Shown one piece after another: positions 35,045 through 44,522 of a stretch of 64,000 nucleotides of DNA. This stretch comes from Heyndrickxia acidiproducens DSM 23148. Its GTDB lineage: Bacteria > Bacillota > Bacilli > Bacillales > Bacillaceae_C. The stretch is taken from NCBI RefSeq assembly GCF_000374345.1, contig NZ_KB893982.1, forward strand, positions 29,169 through 93,168. The letters are read 5' to 3'. The position numbers and the translations under genes are program-made. How positions within the stretch are numbered: position 1 is the stretch's first letter; each line of letters starts with the position of its first letter. The notes below the pieces were generated by a model. The model was not told where the DNA came from and made no database searches. It saw only the letters and a program-made list of their open reading frames with translations.

Positions 35045-35093
35045 CATCAGTGGGGAATGAAGGAAAACCCCCACTGATTTAAGTTTCGCTTTA
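35045..35093. repeat. Dispersed hairpin element, copy 2 (contains the cysI stop)
   Basis: CATCAGTGGGG ... CCCCCACTGAT around AATGAAGGAAAA, then AAGTTTCGCTTTA. The last three bases TTA are the reverse complement of the cysI TAA stop. It matches the element at 24684-24731 apart from a few substitutions and a one-base length difference. Inside the operon it could act as an RNA hairpin between cysI and sumT. Confidence 0.85.
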
Positions 35094-36833
35094 TCTTGCC
35101 GGGGTATTGGTTTGGTGAAAATCAAGCCCTGAATGTACCTCTTCCACATAACCGGCACGAATTACAAAGTCGCCGAAATGCTCACCGGCCTGTTTTTCTT
35201 TTGCATAGTGGAATAGAATCGGGCGAAGGGTGCTTAAAATTTCAGTTTCCCCAATATTTTCACGGTACAGCCTGCTCAAACGATCGCCTGTAAACCCGCC
35301 GCCTAAATACAAATTGTATTTTCCGGGCCCTTTCCCGATAAAACCGATTTCTGCCAATGCCGGGCGTGAACAGCCATTCGGGCATCCCGACATGCGAATC
35401 ACAATCTCTTCTTCACGCAGCCCGGCTTCATCTAAAATGGCTTCAATTTCTCCCAAAAGGGATGGTAAATACCGTTCTGACTCTGCCATTGCCAGCCCGC
35501 AGGTAGGGAATGCCACACACGCCATCGAATTACGCCTTAATGCGGAGTAATGCTTCCCGTCAGTTAACCGGTACTTCTTCACCAGTTCATCAATTTTCCC
35601 CTTTAATTCCTCCGTTACATTTGCAATGATCAGATTTTGGTTCGGGGTAAGGCGGAAATCCCCTGTATGGATTTTGGCAATTTCTCTTAGGCCGGTCATC
35701 AATGGATAATCTTCAACATCCTTCACCCTGCCGTTTTGAATGAATAAAGTGAAGTGCCATTTTCCGTTACCTTCCACCCAGCCATAACGGTCACCATTAT
35801 GATCAAAATGGAATGGCGCCGGTTCTTGAAGCTCCCACCCCAATCTTTCATTCAGTTCCTGCTTGAGCCAGTCGAGCCCTCTGGCATCGATGGTATATTT
35901 AAAGCGGGCATTTTTCCGATTTGTGCGATTCCCATAATCGCGCTGAATCGTTACGACTTTTTCGGCCACTTCAACAGCCTTTTCAGCCGGGCAAAAACCA
36001 ATAACACGGGCGATTTGCGGGTATGTTTTCGGGTCGCCGTGTGTCATGCCCATCCCGCCGCCGACTGCAACATTGAATCCTTTTAATTTTCCTTCTTCCA
36101 AAATCGCAATGAAGCCAAGATCCTGGGAAAAAATATCCACATCATTCGATGGCGGAACGGCGATACCGATTTTAAATTTCCGCGGCAAGTACGCAGAGCC
36201 GTATATTGGTTCTTTGTCTTCGGTCTCACGGCTGTCCGCGACTTTCTCGCCATCCAGCCAAATTTCATGATAAGCAGACGTTCTTGGCAGTAAATGATCG
36301 CTGATGATTTTTGCCCATTCGAATACCTCGGCATGAACTGCTGATTGATACGGATTCGGATTGCACATGACATTGCGGGTCACATCCCCGCATGCAGCCA
36401 ATGTTGTCATCAGTGCCTCGTTCATTTCCTGCATGGCCTTTTTTAAATTCCATTTTAAAATGCCGTGCATTTGGAAAGCCTGGCGTGTCGTCAGCTTCAA
36501 TGTCCCATTCCCGTATTTTTGGGCAAGATCGTCCATGACAAGCCACTGTTCAGGTGTGGCCACGCCTCCCGGGATCCGGACACGAACCATGAATTGATAG
36601 GCCGGTTCCAGTTTCTTTTTCCGCCGCTCATTCCTCACGTCGCGGTCATCCTGCTGGTAACTGCCATGGAATTTCAACAATTTATTGTCGTCATCAGAAA
36701 TTGCTGCCGTGATCTGATCCTGCAGCCCTTCTGCAATTGTGCCTCTTAAATAACGGCTGTTTTTCTTTATTCCTTCCAGTGGATCAAGCTTCCCGTTTTG
36801 GGCGGGAAGATGATTCTGCTCTTTATCGCCCAT
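35091..36833 (-). CDS. cysI: Assimilatory sulfite reductase, hemoprotein subunit
   Basis: A 580-aa siroheme and 4Fe-4S enzyme that reduces sulfite to sulfide with six electrons from CysJ. The cluster cysteines are in [16 protein letters not shown] and [20 protein letters not shown]. Siroheme-contact arginines lie in [12 protein letters not shown] and [11 protein letters not shown]. The gene follows cysJ by 23 nt. AAAGGGG precedes the ATG. The stop codon is formed at the boundary of the dispersed hairpin element. Confidence 0.96.
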   Translation of the reverse strand: MGDKEQNHLPAQNGKLDPLEGIKKNSRYLRGTIAEGLQDQITAAISDDDNKLLKFHGSYQQDDRDVRNERRKKKLEPAYQFMVRVRIPGGVATPEQWLVMDDLAQKYGNGTLKLTTRQAFQMHGILKWNLKKAMQEMNEALMTTLAACGDVTRNVMCNPNPYQSAVHAEVFEWAKIISDHLLPRTSAYHEIWLDGEKVADSRETEDKEPIYGSAYLPRKFKIGIAVPPSNDVDIFSQDLGFIAILEEGKLKGFNVAVGGGMGMTHGDPKTYPQIARVIGFCPAEKAVEVAEKVVTIQRDYGNRTNRKNARFKYTIDARGLDWLKQELNERLGWELQEPAPFHFDHNGDRYGWVEGNGKWHFTLFIQNGRVKDVEDYPLMTGLREIAKIHTGDFRLTPNQNLIIANVTEELKGKIDELVKKYRLTDGKHYSALRRNSMACVAFPTCGLAMAESERYLPSLLGEIEAILDEAGLREEEIVIRMSGCPNGCSRPALAEIGFIGKGPGKYNLYLGGGFTGDRLSRLYRENIGETEILSTLRPILFHYAKEKQAGEHFGDFVIRAGYVEEVHSGLDFHQTNTPAR

Positions 36834-36856
36834 GATGCTGCCCCTTTCTTTTTCGA

Positions 36857-38674
36857 TTAATAAACATCACGCTGGTAACGTTTTTGCTGCCGCATTTGCT
36901 TCAAGTAATCCTCTGCCTTTTCCTGGTCCATACCGCCTTCTTTTGCGATTATGTTGATCAAGGTTTCCTGGACGTCACGGGCCATACATTTTTCATCGCC
37001 GCAGACATACAGATTCGCTCCATTTTCAAGCCAGCGATACAACTCCTTGCTGTGTTCCATCATCCTGTGCTGTACATAAATTTTCTCGGCTGTGTCACGG
37101 GAAAAAGCAACATCCATCCGCGCCAATATGCCTGACTTCAGCCATTTCTGCCAATCCAGCTGATAGAGGAAGTCTGTTGAAAAGTGCTGATCGCCAAAAA
37201 ACAACCACGTATTCCCCGCAATGCCTCTTGCTTCCCGTTCTTCGAGAAAAGCGCGGAATGGGGCGACCCCTGTACCCGGCCCGATCATGATCACCGGTGT
37301 CTCCGGATTTTCCGGAAGCTTGAAATTCGGGTTGCGGTGAATATATACAGACAAACGGTCCCCCGGCTGAATCCGGTTTGCAATTTGCCCGGAACAGACA
37401 CCCGAACGCACTCTGCCATGGGCTTGAAAACGCTCGGTTCCAATCGTAAGCTGGACTTCATCCGGATTCGCCTGATAACTGCTCGCAATCGAATAAAGGC
37501 GGGCCGGAATTTTACGAAGTATTTTTACGAACTGGTCCGGCTGAACTTCCCGCGGCGGATAATCCTGCACGAGATCCAATAAATCCCTGCTGTCAAGATA
37601 CGCCTTTAAAGATTCACCGTTTTCCGGTTCCACAAGTTTTTCCAGCTCCTGATTGCCAAACAGCTCTGCTGCCTGTTTGAGCAGCGGTTTTGTTAATCTT
37701 GTAATCTCGTAATGTGAAATAAGTGCTTCACGCAATGGGTGCAGATCGCCTTGTTTATTCACCGGGACTGCTTCTTCCCCGCTCCATCCCAGTTTTCCGA
37801 TCAGCAGATCAACCAGCTGCGGGTCATTTTCCGGAAAAATTCCTAAACTGTCACCCGGTTCAAAAGCGAATGCCGACCCTTCAAGAGACAATTCAAGATG
37901 GCGCGTTTCTTTATTGGAACCATGCCAGTTCAGATTGATATTTTCCAAGACTTCTGCCTGAAAAGGATTGGTTTTGGAATAAACTGCTTTTAGAGCGGGT
38001 GCCGGGGAATCCGTTACGGTTACGGCCGCTTCCTGCACATGCAATTCCCGTGACTCTTTCAAGACCCCGATGACGCCGGCAATCCAGCCGGCCGCAGCTT
38101 CTTCAAAATCAACGTCGCAATCTTCGCGCGGATAGATGCGGCTGCCCCCCAATTCTTCCAGGCGTTTATCGATATCCCGGCCGGTTTTACAAAAAAATTC
38201 GTAGGACTGGTCGCCGAGTGCGAGGACGGAAAAACGCACGCCCTCCAATTTTGGCGCCCTTCTGCTATGTAAGAATTCATAAAAGGTGATGGCATTATCC
38301 GGCGGGTCCCCTTCACCATGTGTACTGGTTACAATCAGCAAGTCTTGAACTTTCTTTAAATCATTCGTTTTAAAATCGTCAAGTGCTGAGGAAGAAGCAT
38401 TGAATTGGTTTTCTTTTAACTTTTGAACGAGTTCTTCGGCGAGCGACTGGCAGTTACCGGTCTCGGACCCGAACAGGACGGTTACCTTCCTTTCTGCGGT
38501 TTTCCCCGGGGCTTTGGTGCCTGGTTCAGGCGCTTTCCCGTTTTCAGCAACCAGCGGATATGCCAAAAAACCGCTTAGCCAGATTTTTTGCTGTTTTGTT
38601 AACGTTGCCAGCAAACGATTGATGTTTTCCGCCTGTTCCTGGCTGAAAGGACTATTTTGTACGTTTAAATTCAA
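36857..38674 (-). CDS. cysJ: Assimilatory sulfite reductase, flavoprotein subunit
   Basis: A 605-aa NADPH-dependent diflavin reductase. The FMN-binding flavodoxin domain is at about 65-205 ([28 protein letters not shown]). The FAD domain has RLYSIASS and [15 protein letters not shown]. The NADPH domain has [17 protein letters not shown] and ends with KRYQRDVY. The TTG at 38674 is preferred (AGGTGA upstream and the N-terminus aligns with the family); a GTG three codons earlier is open. It is separated from cysH by 147 bp. Confidence 0.95.
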   Translation of the reverse strand: MNLNVQNSPFSQEQAENINRLLATLTKQQKIWLSGFLAYPLVAENGKAPEPGTKAPGKTAERKVTVLFGSETGNCQSLAEELVQKLKENQFNASSSALDDFKTNDLKKVQDLLIVTSTHGEGDPPDNAITFYEFLHSRRAPKLEGVRFSVLALGDQSYEFFCKTGRDIDKRLEELGGSRIYPREDCDVDFEEAAAGWIAGVIGVLKESRELHVQEAAVTVTDSPAPALKAVYSKTNPFQAEVLENINLNWHGSNKETRHLELSLEGSAFAFEPGDSLGIFPENDPQLVDLLIGKLGWSGEEAVPVNKQGDLHPLREALISHYEITRLTKPLLKQAAELFGNQELEKLVEPENGESLKAYLDSRDLLDLVQDYPPREVQPDQFVKILRKIPARLYSIASSYQANPDEVQLTIGTERFQAHGRVRSGVCSGQIANRIQPGDRLSVYIHRNPNFKLPENPETPVIMIGPGTGVAPFRAFLEEREARGIAGNTWLFFGDQHFSTDFLYQLDWQKWLKSGILARMDVAFSRDTAEKIYVQHRMMEHSKELYRWLENGANLYVCGDEKCMARDVQETLINIIAKEGGMDQEKAEDYLKQMRQQKRYQRDVY

Positions 38675-38821
38675 GATTTTCACCTCGCAGAGCGCTGTCA
38701 GTTTAATTTGTATCGTAAATCAAATTCTGGATGGATTGGTATCATCTCCCTGGGTCCCTCACCTCCTTCAAGTTTATTCCCGATATACAGGGATGGTTAC
38801 TTGGTTATATACAAAAAATTT

Positions 38822-39550
38822 TTATTTTTCAAGAGAGGGCCTGCCCTGAATGTGGAGCCCGCATTCTGTTTTTTCCAAGCCTGCCCATCTTCCTTCCCTG
38901 GAATCGCCCGAGCCGCTTACAGCAGAGGTGCATGGCGCACAGCCGATACTTGGATAACCGTTGTCATGCAATGGATTGTAAGGCAGGCTGTTTACTCGGA
39001 TATAACGCCACACGTCTTCCCAGGTCCAGTAAATTAACGGACAAACTTTTATCGATTTAAAGCGATCATCCTTGTTGACAAAATCTGTTTTTCTGCGGCT
39101 CAATGACTGCTCCCGCCGCAATCCGGAAATCCATGCCGGGACGCCGTAGAGCACTTCTTCAAGCGGCCTTACTTTGCGGATAAAGCAGCATAGATCAGGC
39201 TGGGTTTTCCAAAGTTCCGGATCGTATTTCTGTGCCTGTTCTTCCAGTGTCAATTTTGGTTTTTTTAGCGTGATCCGCAGTTTCGGATATTTTTCCTTCA
39301 CCCTGTCGATCAATTCGTATGTTTCTTTGAAATGGACACCGGTATCCAGAAACGTAATGCTCGCGTCTTCCTTTACCTTGGAAATTAAATCAACCAGTAC
39401 AATACCTTCCGCCCCAAAACTGCAGGCATAGATGATCGAATCCCCATAGGTGCTGTATGCCCATTCCAAAACTTTTGCTGCCCCTTTCGTTTCATCGCCG
39501 GGAACCCGTCCTTTAAAGGGGTCGCCATTGAAATCTTTGTAGGTAACCAT
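38822..39550 (-). CDS. cysH: Phosphoadenylyl/adenylyl-sulfate reductase (thioredoxin)
   Basis: A 242-aa enzyme that reduces PAPS or APS to sulfite. [15 protein letters not shown] is the nucleotide loop. CC...CAPC cysteine pairs ([18 protein letters not shown]) are the 4Fe-4S ligands that mark the bacterial APS-using type, and ECGLH carries the catalytic Cys at the C-terminus. Because cysC is also in the operon, use of either substrate is possible. The ATG at 39550 has GGAGTGAGGG upstream. It is the first gene behind the SAM riboswitch. Confidence 0.94.
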   Translation of the reverse strand: MVTYKDFNGDPFKGRVPGDETKGAAKVLEWAYSTYGDSIIYACSFGAEGIVLVDLISKVKEDASITFLDTGVHFKETYELIDRVKEKYPKLRITLKKPKLTLEEQAQKYDPELWKTQPDLCCFIRKVRPLEEVLYGVPAWISGLRREQSLSRRKTDFVNKDDRFKSIKVCPLIYWTWEDVWRYIRVNSLPYNPLHDNGYPSIGCAPCTSAVSGSGDSREGRWAGLEKTECGLHIQGRPSLEK

Positions 39551-39599
39551 ACCCTCACTCCAAATCATATGGATTTTAATCGCAATTCATTGTAAACTA

Positions 39600-39754
39600 A
39601 AAAACTCTTCCTACCGGCAAGATAAGAAGAGTTGATGACAGGACAAGTCCAACTTTTCTTATCTTTCAGGCATTTGCCTGCAGGAATTGGCACAGTGTTT
39701 CATAACCTGTTGCCGAGGCTTCACAGGGCCTTTCCCTCCACCTCTCTTGATAAG
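39600..39754 (-). promoter_or_regulatory. SAM-I riboswitch (S-box) of the cysH operon
   Basis: The minus-strand aptamer 39754-39658 begins CTTATCAAGAGAGGTGGAGG, contains GAAGCCTCGGCAACA and GTGCCAATTCC, and closes with GAAAGATAAG. A terminator follows at 39635-39600 (AACTCTTC ... GAAGAGTT then TTTTT). High SAM should terminate transcription before cysH. Confidence 0.96.
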
Positions 39755-39791
39755 AATCCAAACGCATGAAATTTTTTCAACTATTGGAATT

Positions 39792-39820
39792 ATTATATGT
39801 CCAAAGAGCCCATTCGTCAA
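39792..39820 (-). promoter_or_regulatory. SigA promoter of the cysH operon
   Basis: Minus strand TTGACG, 17-bp spacer, TATAAT, 37 bp before the aptamer. Confidence 0.88.
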
Positions 39821-39904
39821 TAATAATTTTGAAAATATATTTTTTTCTTTCTAAAGTCCTATATAGGAAATGAAGCGGATGGACAATGATTAGCCGTATA
39901 CCGC

Positions 39905-40537
39905 TTAACAATTTTCCAGAAAGGAACGGTCGGCAATTTTTTCAATATCGTAATCATCGCCGCGAAACTTTACGATAGATACGGAGCAGTTGCCATGGAC
40001 GGGGTATTCGCGGTCTCCTTTTAAATGCATCATATAGTTGCCCAGTGTCACACCATGCGTAAACACAAGGATATTGCCGCTTTTGTTTGGGTATGTATCG
40101 ATAATATCTTTTACGGCCGCATCGGTGCGCCTGAACACTTGGGAAAGTGACTCGCCGCCCGGTGAAGAAAATTCCAGGTTTTTCATGCTGTACAAATCAG
40201 CAAAGAAATGTTGATGGGGAGACGGAAGTTTTGCCTCTTCCAGCGCTTCAAGATCGCCAAAGTGCATTTCCCTGAAACGGGCATCTTGAATAATCGGAAT
40301 TTCTCTGTCCCCAATGACCTTTTTCGCGGTATCAAGCGCCCGCTTGCTGTCACTTGAGTACGCTGCCATAAACGGGACAGCTGCCAGCCCTTTTCCCAGA
40401 CAAACCGCCTGCTGAATGCCTTTTTCAGTTAATGGGGAATCGGAATGCCCCTGCACTCTTTTTTCGAGATTATACTGGGTTTCGCCATGGCGGACGAAAT
40501 AAAACGTAATTTCATGGTTATGATTCAAACAGGTCAC
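39905..40537 (-). CDS. Histidine phosphatase family protein
   Basis: A 210-aa phosphoglycerate-mutase-like phosphatase. The catalytic RHG is in FYFVRHGETQYNLEKRVQG, the second His in VFTHGVTLGN, and the proton-donor Glu in REMHFGDLEALEE. The substrate is unknown; relatives include alpha-ribazole and fructose-bisphosphate phosphatases. The start is uncertain: GTG at 40537, or TTG nine bases further in with TAGGTG upstream. It stands alone, upstream of a separate FMN reductase gene. Confidence 0.85.
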   Translation of the reverse strand: MTCLNHNHEITFYFVRHGETQYNLEKRVQGHSDSPLTEKGIQQAVCLGKGLAAVPFMAAYSSDSKRALDTAKKVIGDREIPIIQDARFREMHFGDLEALEEAKLPSPHQHFFADLYSMKNLEFSSPGGESLSQVFRRTDAAVKDIIDTYPNKSGNILVFTHGVTLGNYMMHLKGDREYPVHGNCSVSIVKFRGDDYDIEKIADRSFLENC

Positions 40538-40678
40538 CTACTTTTCTTTAATCATATTTGCTCTTATTGTAACATCATAAATGGAAACGTTACAATTTCC
40601 AAACATTCTACCAACAAACAACTTAAGCCATTTTACAAAAGACCTGGCAGGGGTACTTCCCGGGGACCGTTTTGCTGT

Positions 40679-41245
40679 TCAAACTTCGTAGACTGCTGCT
40701 TTTGCTTCGCGGATTTTGGCATAGGTTTCCGTTAACATGACAATATCTTCCACCAAACGGTTGATCCGGACAAGGATATCCTCATTGATGATTTCTTTTT
40801 GGTAAAAATCCCTTTCATCTATAAAAACATAGGACTGGACGATTTGCGCTTTCATATAGGCCAAAATCGGCTTCAACTGCTGTTCTGCAATTAAGTAGTG
40901 CTTTGGCGAACCTGCCGTCACAATGATGCCCGCTACCTTATCGCGGAGCGCTTTTTCCGGAAGCAGGTCAAAAATATTTTTCAAGGTTGCCGGAATGGAT
41001 GCCTGGAAAACCGGTGTTCCAAAAATAATGGCGTCCGCTTCCATTACCGTTTGCGCGACAAACTTTGTGTCTCCCTCATACTCCAAATAATTGCGGCCGT
41101 CGCTGAACTGGATGTCATAATCAGCTAAATCAATCAAAGTAATGTCAGCATCCGTCTCTTTTTTTGCCAGTGCTTTTACCGCGTAATCCATGGCCGTCCT
41201 TGTTTTTGATCCAACTCTCGACCCCGATAATGCAACAATTTTCAT
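40679..41245 (-). CDS. NADPH-dependent FMN reductase (SsuE-like)
   Basis: A 188-aa flavodoxin-fold reductase. MKIVALSGSRVGSKTRTAMDYAV is the FMN phosphate loop, and FGTPVFQASIPATLKNIFDLLP is the family flavin-contact segment. It supplies reduced FMN to a monooxygenase or reduces quinones; the partner is not in the window. GGGAGG is six nt before the ATG at 41245. Reading further upstream to 41353 is open but has no site. Confidence 0.88.
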   Translation of the reverse strand: MKIVALSGSRVGSKTRTAMDYAVKALAKKETDADITLIDLADYDIQFSDGRNYLEYEGDTKFVAQTVMEADAIIFGTPVFQASIPATLKNIFDLLPEKALRDKVAGIIVTAGSPKHYLIAEQQLKPILAYMKAQIVQSYVFIDERDFYQKEIINEDILVRINRLVEDIVMLTETYAKIREAKAAVYEV

Positions 41246-41444
41246 CATCTTCCTCCCATTTCTTTGCTGCGTACTTTTAATTGCCAGTAACATATCCGCA
41301 GCAATAATTTTCTTTATTTTATCAAACGGCACCGCCCTTTTGTACCGGATCACGATGCCGGCAAAGGCTTTGTTACAATTTGATTATATGACAAAACATC
41401 GGGATAACGCATTTAATGCGCTTTGGCGTCTCTGCTTTTTAGGC

Positions 41445-42002
41445 TTAGGCTTTTTTGAGCTTAGCCATGATTTTTTTATAAATGGTGATCATATGCGGTT
41501 CATTGGAACAGGCTTCAATTTGTTCAAATGGAATCCACTGTACGTCACTGTTCTCATCCGGTTTGGCCGCCAGCGCTTCGTTTTCGTCAGCCTCCAATAA
41601 AAATGCAGCGTTAAAATGTAAATGCGGCGCCACATACTTTCCTTTTTTGATATGGCCAAAGACAGGCAAAATATCGAGCGAGACGACCTCTTCTGTTACC
41701 GAAAAAACATGTATCAGCCCTGTTTCCTCCCTGACTTCTTTCATGGCAACCGCCAGCAGGTTTCCGTCCCCGTCAGCATGTCCGCCCGGCCAGGACCAGG
41801 CATGAAAAATATTATGGTGTACCATCAACGCTTTGTCTCTATTCTTGTTGACGACAAAAGCGGAACTTGTAAAATGTGCAATTTCATTCTTACGTGTCAG
41901 AAGATCATCAAAAGTTCCTGCACAATTCAAGATAATTTCTTTATCCTTTTTCTCCTGCTCAAAATTTGTTTCATAATTTCGTATCCAATCTGTCCAATTC
42001 AT
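41445..42002 (-). CDS. NUDIX hydrolase with a substituted Nudix box
   Basis: About 185 aa starting MNWTDWIRNYETNFEQEK. The Nudix segment reads GHADGDGNLLAVAMKEVREETGL. The C-terminal EVREETGL matches, but the first conserved Glu (G-x5-E) is Gly and the Arg of REUxEE is Lys. Related bacterial enzymes with GGHADGDE also hydrolyse nucleoside diphosphates linked to another moiety; activity here is uncertain because of the Gly. The start is chosen by homology; the ribosome site is weak (GGTGTG), and a GTG at 42044 is open. Confidence 0.75.
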   Translation of the reverse strand: MNWTDWIRNYETNFEQEKKDKEIILNCAGTFDDLLTRKNEIAHFTSSAFVVNKNRDKALMVHHNIFHAWSWPGGHADGDGNLLAVAMKEVREETGLIHVFSVTEEVVSLDILPVFGHIKKGKYVAPHLHFNAAFLLEADENEALAAKPDENSDVQWIPFEQIEACSNEPHMITIYKKIMAKLKKA

Positions 42003-42154
42003 TTTACACACCGTTCTTTCAAACAAAGTTTTTTGCACGATCACATAAGCAGTGCCCCTTAAGCCTTATCGGGCAGTTTTCAGAGGCACAAAAATTGACA
42101 TTCATTGCGAAAAGATGATTACACCCGGTTTATCCGCTTTAAAGAAAGCTCAAA

Positions 42155-43009
42155 TTATTTATTCTCCACGGTTATCCTTCCGTTAGAAGCAGTTAATTTT
42201 ATTAAGTGTTCTCCGTTTCCGAATACAGCATTCCTATTTGAACGATCAAAAAGCTCAACCCTTCCGTTTTCAGTACTTGCATTGATTATAGCATTTGTCG
42301 GTTTTTTCTTCGTTTGAATATTGATACGCCCGTTATCTGTTTCGAATTTAATGGGTTGGTCTAATTGATGGGTGACGAGTGAGATTCTTCCATTATTCGC
42401 CTTAGCAAAAATGCGGCCCTCAACATTTTCTAAAGCGATTCTCCCATTATCAGAATTTGCTTTTACGAAAGAGGCTTTCACATTTTTTAGATTACTTAAT
42501 CCGTTATCTGTTTGGGTTGTGATAGTAGTCCCCTTAACATTGTCAAATTCAATTTTGCCATTATCTGTTTTTACGTTAATATCTTTTGCTTGCAGATCAC
42601 TTAGACTGATACGCCCATTGTCGCCTTCTATTCGCAGGGATTCATATACCGTTTTTGGAACATAAACTTTTAACGATAAGGATGAGGGAAAGAAATTAAT
42701 AAAACTTCGTTGTTCATATTTTACTCTGACGGAAAGGGTTGCGTTTTCGGCATCTGTTGATAAGTGATATTTTGAACCTTTTCCAATTTTACCTGTTAGG
42801 CTGACTCTAGCCGTTGAATCAGTGGTTGGTAAAATTTCAACCCCGGTATTATCCGTTACCATTTTAATATGGTTGAACTTTTCATTGATAACTTTTTCTT
42901 TTGAAATTGACTTTTGTTGAATCATTGGTTTAAATGTAAGGATGCTTCCGACAGCGCCAACAAGTAATAGGACGAGAGCAACGATCGAGACTTTTTTTAT
43001 CTTATTCAT
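42155..43009 (-). CDS. DUF4097-family anchored beta-strand protein
   Basis: A 284-aa protein with one N-terminal membrane span (VSIVALVLLLVGAVGSILTF) and a repetitive exported part. SDNGRIALENVEG, TDNGRINIQ and TENGRVELF recur about every 20 residues, giving a right-handed beta-helix as in the LiaG/YvlB-type putative adhesin family. Its start overlaps the HAAS gene by 4 nt. It is the last gene of a PadR-controlled operon. The function is unknown; relatives respond to envelope stress. Confidence 0.82.
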   Translation of the reverse strand: MNKIKKVSIVALVLLLVGAVGSILTFKPMIQQKSISKEKVINEKFNHIKMVTDNTGVEILPTTDSTARVSLTGKIGKGSKYHLSTDAENATLSVRVKYEQRSFINFFPSSLSLKVYVPKTVYESLRIEGDNGRISLSDLQAKDINVKTDNGKIEFDNVKGTTITTQTDNGLSNLKNVKASFVKANSDNGRIALENVEGRIFAKANNGRISLVTHQLDQPIKFETDNGRINIQTKKKPTNAIINASTENGRVELFDRSNRNAVFGNGEHLIKLTASNGRITVENK

Positions 43010-43563
43010 GATTGAATCCCCCCTTTAACAAGCTTTACATTGAATCTTAAATACCGGACAAAGCCTTGCGCTAATGTGCGAGTTGCGAAATACATCCCAA
43101 TTACGATAAAAAATCCAAGTCCGCAAATTAACATTGAAATGAATAAATTAAAAAGCTCGAATGTATCTGGATATAAAATTAAACTAACGAAGACCAGCAA
43201 AGGGGAAGCAATAAATGCGAGACCTGAAACCCATCCTGCGACAATTACAGCGGTTAGTGCAATGAATGGTCCAAGCACAATTACAAGATTGAAAAAACCC
43301 AAACCAATCGTGGCCCATACTGCTCGTATGATATTTCCTATCGTTGCTGTTGTTTCCACCCTATCAAGATGATACGATGCCACCATATCTTTTGCTATCT
43401 GATGTGGGGAGCCAAGCAGGGATGAGATTTGTTCCTCCGTTTTCCCTTCCTGCATACCAATAGTGAAATGTTCCTCAAAGTCTTGCAGAATATCTTGACG
43501 TTCGTTTGAAGGAAGTCTTTTTAATGAAGAATCTAATTTAGATAAAAATTGCTTTTTATTCAT
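43006..43563 (-). CDS. HAAS/DUF1700-domain membrane protein
   Basis: 185 aa. The N-terminal 70 residues (KKQFLSKLDSSLKRLPSNERQDILQDFEEHF, EEQISSLLGSPHQIAKDMVASY) are the HAAS domain found next to PadR regulators. Three or four membrane spans follow. It is likely a membrane partner for the DUF4097 protein downstream. The ATG at 43563 has AAGGTG upstream and overlaps padR by 8 nt. Confidence 0.84.
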   Translation of the reverse strand: MNKKQFLSKLDSSLKRLPSNERQDILQDFEEHFTIGMQEGKTEEQISSLLGSPHQIAKDMVASYHLDRVETTATIGNIIRAVWATIGLGFFNLVIVLGPFIALTAVIVAGWVSGLAFIASPLLVFVSLILYPDTFELFNLFISMLICGLGFFIVIGMYFATRTLAQGFVRYLRFNVKLVKGGIQS

Positions 43564-43879
43564 CACGAACACCTTCTTTGATTATTTGATTTACTCCATT
43601 AGAAAATTCTTTCCATTCCTGGAGCAGTTCATGGAGAAATGCTCTTCCGTTATCCGTTAGTTTGTAATACTTACGTGGCGGACCCTCCGACGATTCTTTT
43701 AAGTACGTAGTAAAGTAACCTTCTTTTGTCAGCCGTCTTAATAAGGGATACACAGAACCTTCGGAAATGGCGATCTGCTCCGAAATTTTTTGAACAAGTT
43801 CATATCCATAACGATCATGCTTATCTAATAAAACAAGTACGCAGAGTTCTAAAACACCCTTTTTAAATTGCACATTCAA
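43556..43879 (-). CDS. PadR-family transcriptional regulator
   Basis: A 107-aa winged-helix repressor. FKKGVLELCVLVLLDKHDRYGYELVQKI and ISEGSVYPLLRRLTKEGYF are the PadR signature; the short C-terminal helix (about 85-107) dimerises. The start is TTG (GTG six bases in is also open). First gene of the operon with HAAS and DUF4097 proteins, both overlapping. A perfect promoter with an ATACAGTAT dyad in the spacer lies upstream, which suggests autorepression. Confidence 0.9.
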   Translation of the reverse strand: MNVQFKKGVLELCVLVLLDKHDRYGYELVQKISEQIAISEGSVYPLLRRLTKEGYFTTYLKESSEGPPRKYYKLTDNGRAFLHELLQEWKEFSNGVNQIIKEGVRDE

Positions 43880-43945
43880 TGTTCATTCCACACCCTCTCC
43901 ACCACATAATTCACTACTGGTTATTATTTAGTACCATCAGAGAAA

Positions 43946-43974
43946 AATATAACATACAGTATTGTTTAATGCAA
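43946..43974 (-). promoter_or_regulatory. padR operon promoter with dyad in spacer
   Basis: Minus strand TTGCAT, 17 bp, TATATT. The spacer contains the dyad ATACTGTAT (ATACAGTAT on plus), a plausible PadR operator. Confidence 0.7.
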
Positions 43975-43979
43975 GGTAT

Positions 43980-44522
43980 TAAAATATTAATAACTCTAAA
44001 AACACATGTTCACAGTTAATCGTGTATTTAACCGTTATCGGCTCCTATTTTTAATAGCTGGAAAAGTTGTTTCAAAGATCAACGTATCAGGGGAATGGAT
44101 GACGAACCCTGCTTCTTTCTGTAGAAAAATTTATCAGTCAAAAACACATCAAGCCGATGCCCCGTTTCAATTGTCAAAAACATTCATTGATCCAGCTTGA
44201 TTGCCAGAACAATTCCTTACATATTTCTTACCGGGCGTACATATTTTATCTTGATCAAACTTTACAAAAACCGGGCGGCCGATTTTTATCTAAAGATAAG
44301 TGACAAATCCGTTAAGCATTCTTGTGTCAAAATATCTTTGAACGTTTCTTTTTCAAAGGTCGTTTTCACCCCGAATGCTCCGATTTGCAAAATAGATTGG
44401 GTTTCAAGCGCATTATTTTTCTTAAAAACTTTCTAAACATGGCTTTTCAAAGGTTAAGATGAAGAACATGATATAATCAATAATGGATCTAATTGGAAAT
44501 GAATTGAAAAGGGAGCTGTACC
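43980..44522. other. Intergenic region without recognised gene
   Basis: About 540 bp between divergent padR and yfkAB. Two open frames of 64 and 79 codons lack ribosome sites and family resemblance. A TATAAT at 44472-44477 is a likely -10 for yfkAB. Confidence 0.55.

Noticed and set aside
44006..44436. Two small genes between padR and yfkAB
   Set aside because: Frames of 64 and 79 codons lack ribosome sites and coding-like composition.
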